Both the position numbers and the translations under genes were made by a program. A stretch of DNA of 64,000 bases from Arthrobacter agilis (GTDB lineage: Bacteria; Actinomycetota; Actinomycetes; Actinomycetales; Micrococcaceae): contig NZ_VHIM01000007.1 of NCBI RefSeq assembly GCF_006494655.1, positions 160,286 to 224,285 on the forward strand, given 5' to 3'. Below, in pieces: positions 19,350 through 28,852 of this stretch. A model generated the notes under the pieces. It made no database searches. It was not told the origin of the DNA and worked only from the letters and a program-made list of their open reading frames with translations. The first letter of the stretch is position 1; every line of letters starts with the position of its first letter.

Positions 19350-20774
19350 TCACGCGATGAGCGGCGCCGACCGAGGTGCGCGCCGCAACGCCTTCACCCG
19401 TTGACGCATCATGCGCCGGTCGCGGCGCCGCCGCAGCAACTCTTCGGCGAGATCATCGGCGCTGCCAGGCGGTGAGGGAGCGATCGATCGGTACCTGTGA
19501 CCCGTCGGGGTTTCGACGTCGATGCTATGCCTCAGACCGGAGCCGGTTCGGGCCCGCCATCCTCGGACTTCCTTCGAGTGGTTGCATGCCTCGCAGAGGC
19601 CGGCTCCGTTGGACAGACTCGTTCGTCCGCCGTCGTGCCACGGTACAACGTGATCATGGTGGCGGATCGGCGCGTCGCAGTAGGGGGTTCGGCAGGTATG
19701 GTCGCGGGCCTCGAGGAACCGCCGCTGGGACGCCGTGAACAGGCGGGCGCGGGAATCCATCGCGAGCAGCTCACCACTCCCAGGGGCGGTGTACAAGCGC
19801 CGAATCAGGACCCGAAGGTCCTGTCCGAGGCCGCCCTCTCGGGTGGAGGCGAGTGTCCTCGCCCAACCGGCAGGAACCACGCCGTATCCCGAGAGGCGCG
19901 CCGGTTCACTGTCCCCCTGGAAAAGGGCGCGGTCGGTCATGACCAGTTGGATCTCCACGCCGGACACACCTCCAGGTGTACCCGTGGTGCGTTCCACCAG
20001 AGTGTCGGCCATGAGTTGACCACGGCTTCGGATGTCGCCTTCTGATCGAAGCGAACCGGCGTGCCGCGCGAGCTCCGCGTAGACCGCCACGCCTTGAGCG
20101 ACCGGAAGCAGGGCGGTGAGGTAAGCCATCGTGTCCGGTGCCGGCCGAAGGCTGACATACCGTTCCGCGGCGGCGTGCCGCGCCCGATCCGTCACAGAGC
20201 GTGGGTCTCTGCGGTATGCAGCGGCCCGGGCTGCAGCGACGATGGCCCGGTCTCCCTGTCCGAGGAAGGATCCGGTGTCGGCAGAGAGCTCCTCGTCCAC
20301 GGCGCATCGATCCGAAGCAGCCAGACAGGCGGTTTCCCTCACCAGCAGGGTGGCGCGCCATTCGTTCAGCTGGCCACTCTCCAGAGCTGCGAGAGTGTGC
20401 GGCATCTCCGTGATGAGCGCACGAGCGAATCCGAGCAGGCGGCCACCGCGTGCGGGAGATTCCTTACGCGCCAGCGCCAGCTGAGCGCCCACGCCCTGCC
20501 CCTGCGCGGAAGCGGGAACGCCCCACAGGGCCTGGTTCTTCCGCTCCGCGAGATCGAAGGCGACGGCGGCGCGGGCCTGCAGACCCGCGACGGCCGAGGT
20601 GAGGTCTTCGAGGTCACGGATCTGATCGATCAGCTCTGCGCTCGTAGAACCGAGCCGGAAGGACATCAGGCCTTCGATGAGCTCCCGAACATCGGTCGGC
20701 AGAACAGCGTCGTCCATCGGCACGTCACAAGGAAGCAGGGCCTCTTCAGATGGGGCCGTCCTTGTGCTGTCCAT
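19350..20774 (-). CDS. DUF222 and HNH endonuclease domain protein
   Basis: A 474-residue member of the abundant actinobacterial DUF222/HNH family. The N-terminal DUF222 region includes LQARAAVAFDLAERKNQ and LALARKESPARGGRLL. The C-terminal HNH reads CRTPYCDAPIRHHDHVVPWH then NGAGLCEACNHSKE. Copies multiply and decay in Arthrobacter-type genomes, and a truncated relative sits at 32270-32440. Their biological role is undefined; a nuclease or element-associated function is suspected. The in-frame ATG at 20774 is used; 20807 is possible, neither with a strong ribosome site. Confidence 0.85.
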   Translation of the reverse strand: MDSTRTAPSEEALLPCDVPMDDAVLPTDVRELIEGLMSFRLGSTSAELIDQIRDLEDLTSAVAGLQARAAVAFDLAERKNQALWGVPASAQGQGVGAQLALARKESPARGGRLLGFARALITEMPHTLAALESGQLNEWRATLLVRETACLAASDRCAVDEELSADTGSFLGQGDRAIVAAARAAAYRRDPRSVTDRARHAAAERYVSLRPAPDTMAYLTALLPVAQGVAVYAELARHAGSLRSEGDIRSRGQLMADTLVERTTGTPGGVSGVEIQLVMTDRALFQGDSEPARLSGYGVVPAGWARTLASTREGGLGQDLRVLIRRLYTAPGSGELLAMDSRARLFTASQRRFLEARDHTCRTPYCDAPIRHHDHVVPWHDGGRTSLSNGAGLCEACNHSKEVRGWRARTGSGLRHSIDVETPTGHRYRSIAPSPPGSADDLAEELLRRRRDRRMMRQRVKALRRAPRSAPLIA

Positions 20775-20999
20775 GGTCCATTTTCGCGCGCACCACTGAC
20801 ATTCCAAGCGGGTGTCAGGCTTGGGAGTACCCCGCGTTCTTCGCCGGTGCGGCGTGGCAACCAGGCGGTCGGATTCTGTCGGGGACGCCCCTGAGGACAG
20901 GGCAGACTGCCATCACTCACCGCGGCTTCGATCCCGGCGCAGGTGGACAAGCGGCAGGTGAAGTGTGCACTGCGCGATCGCACCGATTTCGAGCCGTCG

Positions 21000-22040
21000 C
21001 TACGGCCAGGTCCGCCAGTTCCGCCAGCGCGACGGTTCGGGCTCGGGCTCCGGTTCCGGCTTCGGCTCTCCTCCCAGCGCCTGCGCGGCCTCGACGAGAT
21101 CCGCGGCGGTGAGCGTCATGACGTCGTCGCGGTCGAGCGCATCGAGTTCGTGATCCGGGTCGAGCGACAGCCTCAGAGCCTGCCGGTTCAGCGCCTGCTC
21201 GAACAGGGTGCGGGCGAAGCGCGCGTTGCCCGAGTCCTCCCCGACGTGGAGGCCCAGGAAGATACGGCGCAGCATGTCGTCCGCGCCGTCGGCCAGGACG
21301 TACTCGTGCTGCCCGAGCATCTGGTGGAAGATCGTCTGCAGTGCGTCCACCGAGTAGTCCGGGAAGGTGATCTCCCGCGCGAAGCGGGACCGCAGGCCGG
21401 GGTTCGAGAGGAGGAACGCCTCCATGAGTTGCGGGTACCCGGCCACGATCACCACGAGCCGATGGCGGTGGTCCTCCATCCGCTTGAGCAGGACCTCGAT
21501 GGCTTCGGGGCCGAAGTCCATCCGACCGTCCTCCGGCGTCAGGGCGTACGCCTCGTCGATGAACAGGACGCCGTCCAGCGCACGCCGGATCACGCGGTCG
21601 GTCTTGATGGCGGTGGCCCCCACATACTGCCCGACGAGCCCCGACCGGTCGACCTCCACGAGGTGGCCCTTCTGCAGCAGACCCACCGCGCGGTACATCT
21701 CGGCGAGGAGCCGCGCCACGGTGGTCTTCCCGGTGCCCGGGTTCCCCAGGAACACCAGGTGCTGGGAGGTCGCCACCTCCGGCAGCCCGTGAGCCTTCCG
21801 CCGGGCCTGCACCTGCAGCAGGGCGACGAGCGCGCGGACCTGCTCCTTGACGGTGTCCAGCCCCACCAGGGCGTCGAGTTCGGCCTGCACCTCGGCCAGC
21901 GGGCGAGCCGGACCGGGACGCGCTGCGAAGTATTCGCCGCGCAGGTCCTCGACCCGATCCGACCCCGACGATTTGAGCTGCTCGGTGAGATGGCCGAGCG
22001 TCTCGCGCAGGTCATCGAGCGGATTGCGGCTGGCAGCCAT
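21000..22040 (-). CDS. CbbX/SpoVK-like AAA+ ATPase
   Basis: A 346-residue AAA+ protein. After an about 60-residue N-terminal segment comes VGLDTVKEQVRALVALLQ, the CbbX/SpoVK/EccA-type lead-in. Walker A is GNPGTGKTT near residue 105 and Walker B VLFIDEAYAL near 165. AGYPQLMEAFLLSNPGLRSRF is the sensor-1/arginine-finger stretch. The tail has a (Glu-Pro-Lys) EPEPEPEP run. Relatives remodel Rubisco or serve type VII secretion, but no such genes are here, so the client is unknown. AGGAGG lies about five bases before ATG 22040. Confidence 0.88.
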   Translation of the reverse strand: MAASRNPLDDLRETLGHLTEQLKSSGSDRVEDLRGEYFAARPGPARPLAEVQAELDALVGLDTVKEQVRALVALLQVQARRKAHGLPEVATSQHLVFLGNPGTGKTTVARLLAEMYRAVGLLQKGHLVEVDRSGLVGQYVGATAIKTDRVIRRALDGVLFIDEAYALTPEDGRMDFGPEAIEVLLKRMEDHRHRLVVIVAGYPQLMEAFLLSNPGLRSRFAREITFPDYSVDALQTIFHQMLGQHEYVLADGADDMLRRIFLGLHVGEDSGNARFARTLFEQALNRQALRLSLDPDHELDALDRDDVMTLTAADLVEAAQALGGEPKPEPEPEPEPSRWRNWRTWP

Positions 22041-22270
22041 ACGTTCCTCCTGGGCGACCGATGAGCACGAAGTCGCTGATGAGCGGTGGTGGGGCCGCCC
22101 TGATGTCTCAGCAGCAGCCCATGCATCAGTTCGATGGGATCCTGACCAAGCTACCGCACCTGGAGAGCGCACAGGAGCCCTGCTTCCGCCGTACCGCACA
22201 CCTGGGCCCTCCCGTCCCGGTTCCGCGACGCGACGCACGCTGGCTCGGAAGCATCAAGCACAGGCGTGCC

Positions 22271-22543
22271 TCACCGGCGTGCAGCGTCTGCGGGCGACCA
22301 GGCAGCCGGCCCCGTGTAGGTGGCATCGCCGGGGAGCAGCCACCAGTAGCGAGCACCGAGGTCCGCTGACCGGCCGGGCGCATCGTCGGCGTCGGCTTCT
22401 TCCACGGCCGCGGTCGTGAGGAGCCGCGTCCATTGGCGCACAGTGCGCCGGTTCCTCACAGCGTTCCCGGCAGCAGCGGTCGGCCGGGGCGGTTGTGGAC
22501 CGGGAGGAACCGGCACCGAAGGGGGCCGGCGGAGCGGATTCAC
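22271..22543 (-). CDS. Possible small protein coupled to allophanate hydrolase
   Basis: A 90-residue frame whose GTG start overlaps the allophanate hydrolase stop in a GTGA arrangement, with GAGGAA about four bases before it. The N-terminus is proline-rich. The second half (TVRQWTRLLTTAAVEEADAD, then YWWLLPGDATYTGPAAW) looks protein-like with usual codon choice. No family recognised. It could be a genuine last gene of the nitrogen operon or a chance frame. Confidence 0.35.
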   Translation of the reverse strand: MNPLRRPPSVPVPPGPQPPRPTAAAGNAVRNRRTVRQWTRLLTTAAVEEADADDAPGRSADLGARYWWLLPGDATYTGPAAWSPADAARR

Positions 22544-24465
22544 TGCTTCCTCGCTTCCGACAGCAGGCCGCGGGACAGCCCCGTGACGAGAAAGTCGCGA
22601 AGTCCACCGGTCGCCGGACGATCGGCGGTGACGGGCTGTGCCTGAGCGTGCGCAGACCCCTGCATGGATGCCGTACCAGCCTCCGGTTCCGGCCCGGACC
22701 CGGCCACCCGCCCCGATCCCGCGAGCTGATCGGACGCCACGGCGGCCAACCAGTCACCGTATCCGGTGATGTCGGTTCCCTGCGCAGCCGCGACGGCATC
22801 GCAGGCGAACCCGATGGCGGACGTGCCGTCACTGAGGCGGATCGAGCCGAGCAGCATGGGCTCGGGTAGGGCGGCGAGGAATCGACCCAGGGCGGATTCG
22901 GACAGGAGCCACCGCTCACCGACGAGTTCGGCCCCGTCATCGGAGCGGTACACGCCTGGTTTCGGTGGCTGCGTGCCGAGTGCCACCATGCGGTAGCGCG
23001 CAGCTGTTCGGACCGGGCCGTCCCAGTACGCCCCGAGCTCCTCGAGCTCGCGCGCGAGGACCTGGCCGCGACGGTGCGCCCCGACGACGACGAGCGGGAC
23101 ACCGACGGCTCCGGCAAAGAGCGGCCACGGCGAACCCGCCCCCGCATGCCCCGCGGCCCCGGCGGCGAAGAGGGCAGGAGGAGCAGGCGTGTAGTCGAAG
23201 CGTCGGGCGATGTCGGCTACGACGGCGTCGTCGAACGTCCGCCCGACGACGGTCACGCCGAACTGGGCGCCGTCGACCTCGCCGGCCGGGACGGCGACGG
23301 CACACAGGTCGAACAGATTGCAGAAGTTCGTGTACGTCCCCATGCGGGAGTTGACGCCCACCGGGTCGGCGGCCACCTCGGCGAGGAGGGGGTGCAGGGG
23401 AGCCGTGGGCACGAGGAGGGCGTCGAAGCCCTCGAGCTGCCCGAGCGCCTCCCGCTTGAGCTCGGCCAGCCGGGCCGTGTCCGCCACGTACGCGTGGGCG
23501 GGCAGCGAACCGGCGCGGCCGATGATGCCGGCGACGGTGGGATCGAGGCCGGCGGGAGTGCCGTCCCCGGACACGCTGTCCACGAACGACCCCACGGCGG
23601 CATACCGCTCTGCCACGAGCGCGCCGTCGTACAGGAGGCGGGCAGCTTGGAGGAACACGTCGATGCCGAGCGGCTCGACGTCGACGCCCGTGGCCTCGAG
23701 CCGGGCGACCTGACGGCCGAATTCGGCGGCCCAGGCCGGCGAGAGCTCGGGCAGCTCGGCAGGGTAGGCGACGCGCGGCCTACTCGGGGCCGCCAGCCGC
23801 ACGTCCGACGGCCAGGCACGGGCACCGCCCGCCATGACACCCATCGCCCGTTCGGCGAGCGGGAGGTCCCGCGCCAGGATGGTCACCGCGTCCCAGGACC
23901 GGCAGGCGGGCACCACCCCGTCGGTCGAGACGATGTGCAGCGTCGGCTTGATGCCGACGATGCCCTGAAGCCCTGCCGGGATCCGTCCGGACCCGGCGGT
24001 GTCGGTGCCGATCGCGATGTCCGCCAGCCCCAGGGCCACGGCGACCGCCGAGCCGGAGCTCGAGCCGCCCGAGATGTACTCGGGCCGGCGGGCGTCGCGC
24101 ACCGCGCCGTGCGGGCTTCGGGTGCCCACGAGCCCGGTGGCGAACTGGTCGAGGTTCGCCGCACCCAGGACGACGGCGCCCGCCGTCCGCAGTCGGCGTA
24201 CCGCTTCCGCATCCTGTTCGGGCAGATAGGCGAAGCCGGGGCAGGCCGCCGTCGTGGGGATGCCGGCCACGTCCACGTTGTTCTTCACCGCGAGCAGGAG
24301 GCCGGCGAGGGGGAGCTCCTCGCCCGCGCTGACCCGTGCGTCGACGTCGGCGGCATCGGCGAGCAGGTCCTCCGCCGTGCGGAGGGTCACCCAGATCTCG
24401 GGGCGGTCCACGGCGTCGATCGCCGCGAGTGCCGCGCGGACGCGGTCGGTTGCCTGGCTGGTCAT
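22540..24465 (-). CDS. atzF: Allophanate hydrolase
   Basis: A 641-residue amidase-signature enzyme that splits allophanate to ammonia and CO2. The Ser-cisSer-Lys triad is visible as Lys61 (LAVKNNVD), Ser135 (GGSSSG) and Ser159 (GTDTAGSG), with the standard 24-residue spacing between serines. After the amidase domain (about 1-440) comes the AtzF C-terminal domain (VGAHRRGQVLARELEELGAY onward), which distinguishes it from other amidases. The last about 60 residues are a low-complexity extension. Start overlaps the carboxylase stop. It completes the pathway begun by the upstream carboxylase. Confidence 0.93.
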   Translation of the reverse strand: MTSQATDRVRAALAAIDAVDRPEIWVTLRTAEDLLADAADVDARVSAGEELPLAGLLLAVKNNVDVAGIPTTAACPGFAYLPEQDAEAVRRLRTAGAVVLGAANLDQFATGLVGTRSPHGAVRDARRPEYISGGSSSGSAVAVALGLADIAIGTDTAGSGRIPAGLQGIVGIKPTLHIVSTDGVVPACRSWDAVTILARDLPLAERAMGVMAGGARAWPSDVRLAAPSRPRVAYPAELPELSPAWAAEFGRQVARLEATGVDVEPLGIDVFLQAARLLYDGALVAERYAAVGSFVDSVSGDGTPAGLDPTVAGIIGRAGSLPAHAYVADTARLAELKREALGQLEGFDALLVPTAPLHPLLAEVAADPVGVNSRMGTYTNFCNLFDLCAVAVPAGEVDGAQFGVTVVGRTFDDAVVADIARRFDYTPAPPALFAAGAAGHAGAGSPWPLFAGAVGVPLVVVGAHRRGQVLARELEELGAYWDGPVRTAARYRMVALGTQPPKPGVYRSDDGAELVGERWLLSESALGRFLAALPEPMLLGSIRLSDGTSAIGFACDAVAAAQGTDITGYGDWLAAVASDQLAGSGRVAGSGPEPEAGTASMQGSAHAQAQPVTADRPATGGLRDFLVTGLSRGLLSEARKQ

Positions 24466-27400
24466 GCGGCTACCTCTTCTGTCTCTCGGGATTCGGGGTG
24501 CTGCCCCGGGTCGGATTCCGGTACAGGGGACGCGCCGAGGACCACGAGCGCTTCGCCGGCCACGACCTGCGACCCGGCGAGGGGGAGGACCTGCAGCACC
24601 TCGCCGTCGCAGGGGGCACTGATGACGGTCTCCATCTTCATGGCCTCGAGGGAGACGAGGGGCTGCCCCTTCACCACCGTGTCACCGGCGGTGACGTCGA
24701 CCTTCCACACGCTGGCGGCGAAAGGCGCGGAGACCAGGGTGGCGCCGTCGGGCACCACGAGGTCCTCGGACTCGGGGACGACGGCGGCGGCTGCCTCCGC
24801 GCGGTCGAACTCGCCGGCGTCGGCCCAGGCCTGACGTTCGACGGCGAAGGCCGCGGACTGCGTGCCGCGGAACTCCTCGATGGAGGCGCTGTTCTCGGCG
24901 AGGAAGCGTTCGTGCTCGGCGAGGGAGAACGTGCCCTCCTCGATCCCGACACCGCGACCCCTGCCCGCCGCCATGTCGGCGCGGAGGTCCAGCAGCTCCT
25001 CCGGGCTCACCGGGTACCAGGAGATGCGGTCGAAGAAGCGCAGGAGCCAGGGGGAGCCGGGCTCGAACGGCGCGGAATCGGCGTACCGGGACCAGACCTG
25101 CGTGGTGCGTCCCACGAACTGGTAGCCGCCCGGTCCTTCCATGCCGTAGATGCACATGTACGCACCGCCGATGCCGACGGCGTTTTCCGGCGTCCAGGTG
25201 CGGGCCGGGTTGTACTTCGTGGTGACGAGGCGGTGCCGCGGGTCCAACGGCGTCGCCACGGGTGCGCCGAGGTACACGTCGCCGAGGCCGAGGACCAGGT
25301 ACTCGGCGTCGAAGACGGTGTCGAACACGTCGTTCACCGAGCCCAGCCCGTTGATCCGCCGGATGAACTCGATGTTCCACGGGCACCACGGGGCGTCGTC
25401 GCGCACTCCCGCCATGTAGCGTTCGATGGCCTCGCGGGTCGCCGGATCGTCCCAGGAGAGGGGCAGGCGCACCGAGCGGCTGGGCACCACGAGATCCGAG
25501 CTGGCCGGAAGGGCACCATCGATCTCCTGGACGGCGGCGAGCAGCCGGTGCGTGGTCAGGACGGAGGGGTCCACCTTGATCTGCAGGCTGCGGATGCCGG
25601 GCGTCAGGTCGACGACGCCGGGGATGCGCTGCTGCTCGATGGCCTGGTGGAGGGCGTGCACGCGGGCCCGGAGGCCGAGGTCGAGGACCATCTCGCCGTA
25701 CTCGACGAGCAGGTTGTCGTCGCCGGAGCGCCGGTAGGTCACGGCAGGCCTGTCGGGTTCTGCCGCGCCGCGTGCCAGGACGCCGTCGTCGCCGTCCCCA
25801 CCGCGGAGCAGTCGGCCGTGCAGGGCCGAGGTGCCCGGCGCCGCGGCGAGGTGGGGGTCGGCCGGCAGGATCAGCTGCCGGCCCGGGCCGAGATCCTGCA
25901 GCGACGGCGCCTGGACCGTCGTGATCGGCACGAAGCGCACGGCGTCGCCCGGGCGGAGTTGCCCGAGCTTCCAGCGGTCCGCGGCTACGACCGTGACGGG
26001 GCAGACAAACCCGCCGAGGCTGGGCCCGTCCGGGCCGAGCAGGATGGGCGTGTCCCCGGTGAAGTCCAGGGCGCCGACGGAGTACGCGGTGTCGTGGATG
26101 TTGGAGGGGTGCAGGCCGGCCTCGCCGCCGTCGTTGCGTGCCCAGCGGGGTTTCGGCCCGATGAGCCGGACGCCGGTTCGCGCGGAGTTGAAGTGCACCT
26201 CGTAGTCGGTGGCGAAGAGCTCGTCGATGTCCTCCCGCTGGAAGAACTCCGGTGCGCCGTGCGGGCCCTCGACGACGGTGAGCTCCCACCGGGACGTCAG
26301 GGCGGGCCTGGCGTCGAGCGCGACGGGGCCGGCGATCTCGGCGGGTAGCTCGGCACGCACGGTCCGGAGGACGTCGCCGGTCCGGAGGACGCGGCCCGCG
26401 TGCCCGCCGAACTGGCCCAGCGTGAACGTGGACGCGCTGCCGAGATACAGCGGGAGGTCGAGGCCGCCGGCGAAGAGGATGTAGCCGCGGAGCCCTGCAC
26501 CCTCCGCCGTCCCGACGTCGAGCGTCCCGCCGGCGGGAACGGTGATCGGCTCCCAGGTAGGAGCCTCGACGTCGTCCACCGTCACCCGGACGTCCGCGCC
26601 GGTGACGCAGAGGACGGTCTCGTGCGAGAACGTTAGGCTGGGCCCCGTCATCGTGAATTCGAGGCCCGGCGCCCCCTCGGGGTTGCCGAGGGACTGGTTG
26701 CCGAGCCGGAAGGAGAGATCGTTCATCGGACCGCTCGGTGGGACGCCCACCTGCCAGAACTGCGTGCGGCCCGGCCAGTCCTGCACGCTGGTCTGCAGCC
26801 CCGGGCGCTCCACCGTGATGCGTGGCTCGGGGTCGCCGACCGTGTCGAGCGTGCTGGTCGAGTGCCCTGCCCGGCGGACGACGTCGAGGGTGCTGACGGC
26901 GCGCAGCATGCCGAGGTTGGTCTCGATGCCATCGATCCGCGTGCCGGTGAGGGCGCCGGCCAGCCGGTCGAAGGCCTCCTCGCGGGTGCCGCCGGAGGTG
27001 ATGATCTTCGCCAGCAGGGGGTCGTAGTTGGTGGAGACCTCGCTGCCGGTCTCGGCCCAGGTGTCCACCCGAATGTGATCGGCCCCGGGGTACTCGGCGT
27101 TCGTGATGGTGCCGGCACTGGGCTGGAAGTCGCGTGCCGGATCCTCGGCGTAGACCCTCGCCTCGACGGCGTAGCCGGAGACGGGGACGCTGTCGGGAAC
27201 ACCGGAGAGGACCGCCGCGGCGTCGGGCCCGCCCTGCGCGAGGCGGAGCATCCACGCGACGAGGTCGACGCCGGTGACCGACTCCGTGACGGGGTGTTCC
27301 ACCTGGAGGCGGGCGTTGACCTCGAGGAACGAGGCCTCCTGGCGGACGGAGTCGTAGACGAACTCGACGGTGCCGGCCGAGCGGTAGCCCAGCGAGGCGC

Positions 27401-28190
27401 ACAGTGCGCGTGAGCTGCGGTGCAGTTCCTCGCGGACGGCGTCGGGCAGGTCGGGCGCCGGCGCTTCCTCGAGGACCTTCTGGTGCCGGCGCTGCAGCGA
27501 GCAGTCGCGGTCGCCGAGGCTGACCACGCGCCCCTCGCCGTCGCCGAAGACCTGGACCTCCACATGGCGGGCATTCTCCACGTAGCGCTCCGCAAAGACA
27601 CCGGCGGTGCCGAAGCTCGCCCCGGCGAGGCGCGCGACGCGGGGGAAGCTCTCGGCGAGTTCCTCCTCCGTACGGCACACGGTCATCCCGATACCGCCGC
27701 CACCGCCGGTCGCCTTGAGCATGAGGGGGAAGCCGATGGCCGCCCCGGCCGCCAGGGCGTCCTCGACGTCGTCGAGCAGGCCGGACCCGGCGATCATGGG
27801 CACGCCGGCGGCCTGGGCGGCGTCGCGGGCGGTGTGTTTGGTACCGAAGGTGCGCAGCTGCGCGGGCGTGGGGCCGACGAACACGAGCCCCGCAGCCTCG
27901 ACGGCCTCGGCGAAGTCGGCGTCCTCGGACAGGAAGCCGTAGCCGGGGTGGATTGCGCCGGCGCCGGTCGATGCGGCGGCAGCGAGCAGCGCCTCGACGC
28001 GGAGGTAGGACTCCTTGGCCGGTGCCGGACCGAGCAGCAGGGCCTCGTCGGCGAGGCGGACGTGGCGGGCGCCGCGGTCCGCCTCGGAGAACACGGCGAC
28101 GGTGCGCAGACCGAGCATACGGGCGGATTCGATGATGCGGCAGGCGATCTCACCCCGGTTGGCGACGAGCAGGGTGTCGAAGCGGTTCAT
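24462..28190 (-). CDS. Biotin-dependent urea/guanidine carboxylase
   Basis: A 1242-residue multidomain enzyme. The biotin carboxylase domain (1-450) opens LLVANRGEIACRII and has the GGGGGIGM ATP-grasp loop. The carboxyltransferase region is KipA/KipI-like (about 470-1110; GLQTSVQDWPGRTQFWQVG, later NIEFIRRINGLGSVNDVFDT). The biotinyl domain carries EAMKME with Lys1185 as biotin site. ATP and bicarbonate are used to carboxylate urea or guanidine. The two DUF1989 partners next door fit the guanidine pathway better. The substrate cannot be fixed from sequence alone. Start and stop overlap both neighbours by four bases. Confidence 0.92.
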   Translation of the reverse strand: MNRFDTLLVANRGEIACRIIESARMLGLRTVAVFSEADRGARHVRLADEALLLGPAPAKESYLRVEALLAAAASTGAGAIHPGYGFLSEDADFAEAVEAAGLVFVGPTPAQLRTFGTKHTARDAAQAAGVPMIAGSGLLDDVEDALAAGAAIGFPLMLKATGGGGGIGMTVCRTEEELAESFPRVARLAGASFGTAGVFAERYVENARHVEVQVFGDGEGRVVSLGDRDCSLQRRHQKVLEEAPAPDLPDAVREELHRSSRALCASLGYRSAGTVEFVYDSVRQEASFLEVNARLQVEHPVTESVTGVDLVAWMLRLAQGGPDAAAVLSGVPDSVPVSGYAVEARVYAEDPARDFQPSAGTITNAEYPGADHIRVDTWAETGSEVSTNYDPLLAKIITSGGTREEAFDRLAGALTGTRIDGIETNLGMLRAVSTLDVVRRAGHSTSTLDTVGDPEPRITVERPGLQTSVQDWPGRTQFWQVGVPPSGPMNDLSFRLGNQSLGNPEGAPGLEFTMTGPSLTFSHETVLCVTGADVRVTVDDVEAPTWEPITVPAGGTLDVGTAEGAGLRGYILFAGGLDLPLYLGSASTFTLGQFGGHAGRVLRTGDVLRTVRAELPAEIAGPVALDARPALTSRWELTVVEGPHGAPEFFQREDIDELFATDYEVHFNSARTGVRLIGPKPRWARNDGGEAGLHPSNIHDTAYSVGALDFTGDTPILLGPDGPSLGGFVCPVTVVAADRWKLGQLRPGDAVRFVPITTVQAPSLQDLGPGRQLILPADPHLAAAPGTSALHGRLLRGGDGDDGVLARGAAEPDRPAVTYRRSGDDNLLVEYGEMVLDLGLRARVHALHQAIEQQRIPGVVDLTPGIRSLQIKVDPSVLTTHRLLAAVQEIDGALPASSDLVVPSRSVRLPLSWDDPATREAIERYMAGVRDDAPWCPWNIEFIRRINGLGSVNDVFDTVFDAEYLVLGLGDVYLGAPVATPLDPRHRLVTTKYNPARTWTPENAVGIGGAYMCIYGMEGPGGYQFVGRTTQVWSRYADSAPFEPGSPWLLRFFDRISWYPVSPEELLDLRADMAAGRGRGVGIEEGTFSLAEHERFLAENSASIEEFRGTQSAAFAVERQAWADAGEFDRAEAAAAVVPESEDLVVPDGATLVSAPFAASVWKVDVTAGDTVVKGQPLVSLEAMKMETVISAPCDGEVLQVLPLAGSQVVAGEALVVLGASPVPESDPGQHPESRETEEVAA

Positions 28191-28852
28191 GCGGCCTCCT
28201 CCGGGCGGGTGACGATCATGCGGACGGGCGTCGGGTCGAAGCCGTTGCAGGGATTGTTGATCTGCGGGCAGTTCGAGACGAGCACCAGGGTGTCCACCTC
28301 GGCCCGGAGCGCCACGCGCTTGCCGGGGGCGGAGAGGCCGTCGACGATCCCGAGGGCGCCATCCGGGTCCACCGGCACGTTCATGAACCAGTTGATGTTG
28401 GAGACGAGATCGCGCTTGCCGAGCCCCCAGCGGGAGCCCTCGATGAGGAAGTTCTCCACGCAGGCGTGCTGCTCGCGCGTGTGCTGCCCGTACCGCAGCG
28501 TGTTGGATTCCTGTGAGCAGGCGCCACCGATGGTGTCGTGCACGCCCACCTCGTCCGCGACGACGGTCATGAGCGTCTGGCCGGTGTCGGCGCGGAGCGC
28601 GGACCCGGTGGTGAGGACGATGGAGCGCTGCTGGGCGATGGTCACGGCCGCCGAGTAGCGGACGGCGGTATTTTCGGCGGCGTAGAGCAGGCAGTCGACC
28701 GCCTGGTTGCCGTCGAGGTCGACGATGGTGAGGACATCGCCGGCGGCGACGACGGCGGACCACGGTCCACGTGCTTCGACGTACTCGTCGAGGACGACGG
28801 CGCCGGGTGCGAGGGCTACGCTGCCGGCCGGCTGCGGGAGGGTGATGGTCAT
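28187..28852 (-). CDS. DUF1989 protein, urea-carboxylase-associated (CgdB/UAAP type)
   Basis: A 221-residue DUF1989 protein of the class called urea-carboxylase-associated protein. Key family segments are VDLDGNQAVDCLLYAAE, GGACSQESNTLRYG, and NWFMNVPVDPDG; conserved Cys residues include those in ACSQE and SNCPQINNPCNGF. In the characterised guanidine pathway two DUF1989 subunits (CgdA and CgdB) form carboxyguanidine deiminase, releasing ammonia to give allophanate. Here the two genes are adjacent and overlapping, as expected for a heteromer. Which is CgdA or CgdB is provisional. Confidence 0.85.
   Translation of the reverse strand: MTITLPQPAGSVALAPGAVVLDEYVEARGPWSAVVAAGDVLTIVDLDGNQAVDCLLYAAENTAVRYSAAVTIAQQRSIVLTTGSALRADTGQTLMTVVADEVGVHDTIGGACSQESNTLRYGQHTREQHACVENFLIEGSRWGLGKRDLVSNINWFMNVPVDPDGALGIVDGLSAPGKRVALRAEVDTLVLVSNCPQINNPCNGFDPTPVRMIVTRPEEAA

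Noticed and set aside
24682..27678. 998-codon minus-strand frame inside the carboxylase gene
   Set aside because: Arg/Pro/Gly-rich out-of-frame shadow; the carboxylase frame has every expected domain in order.
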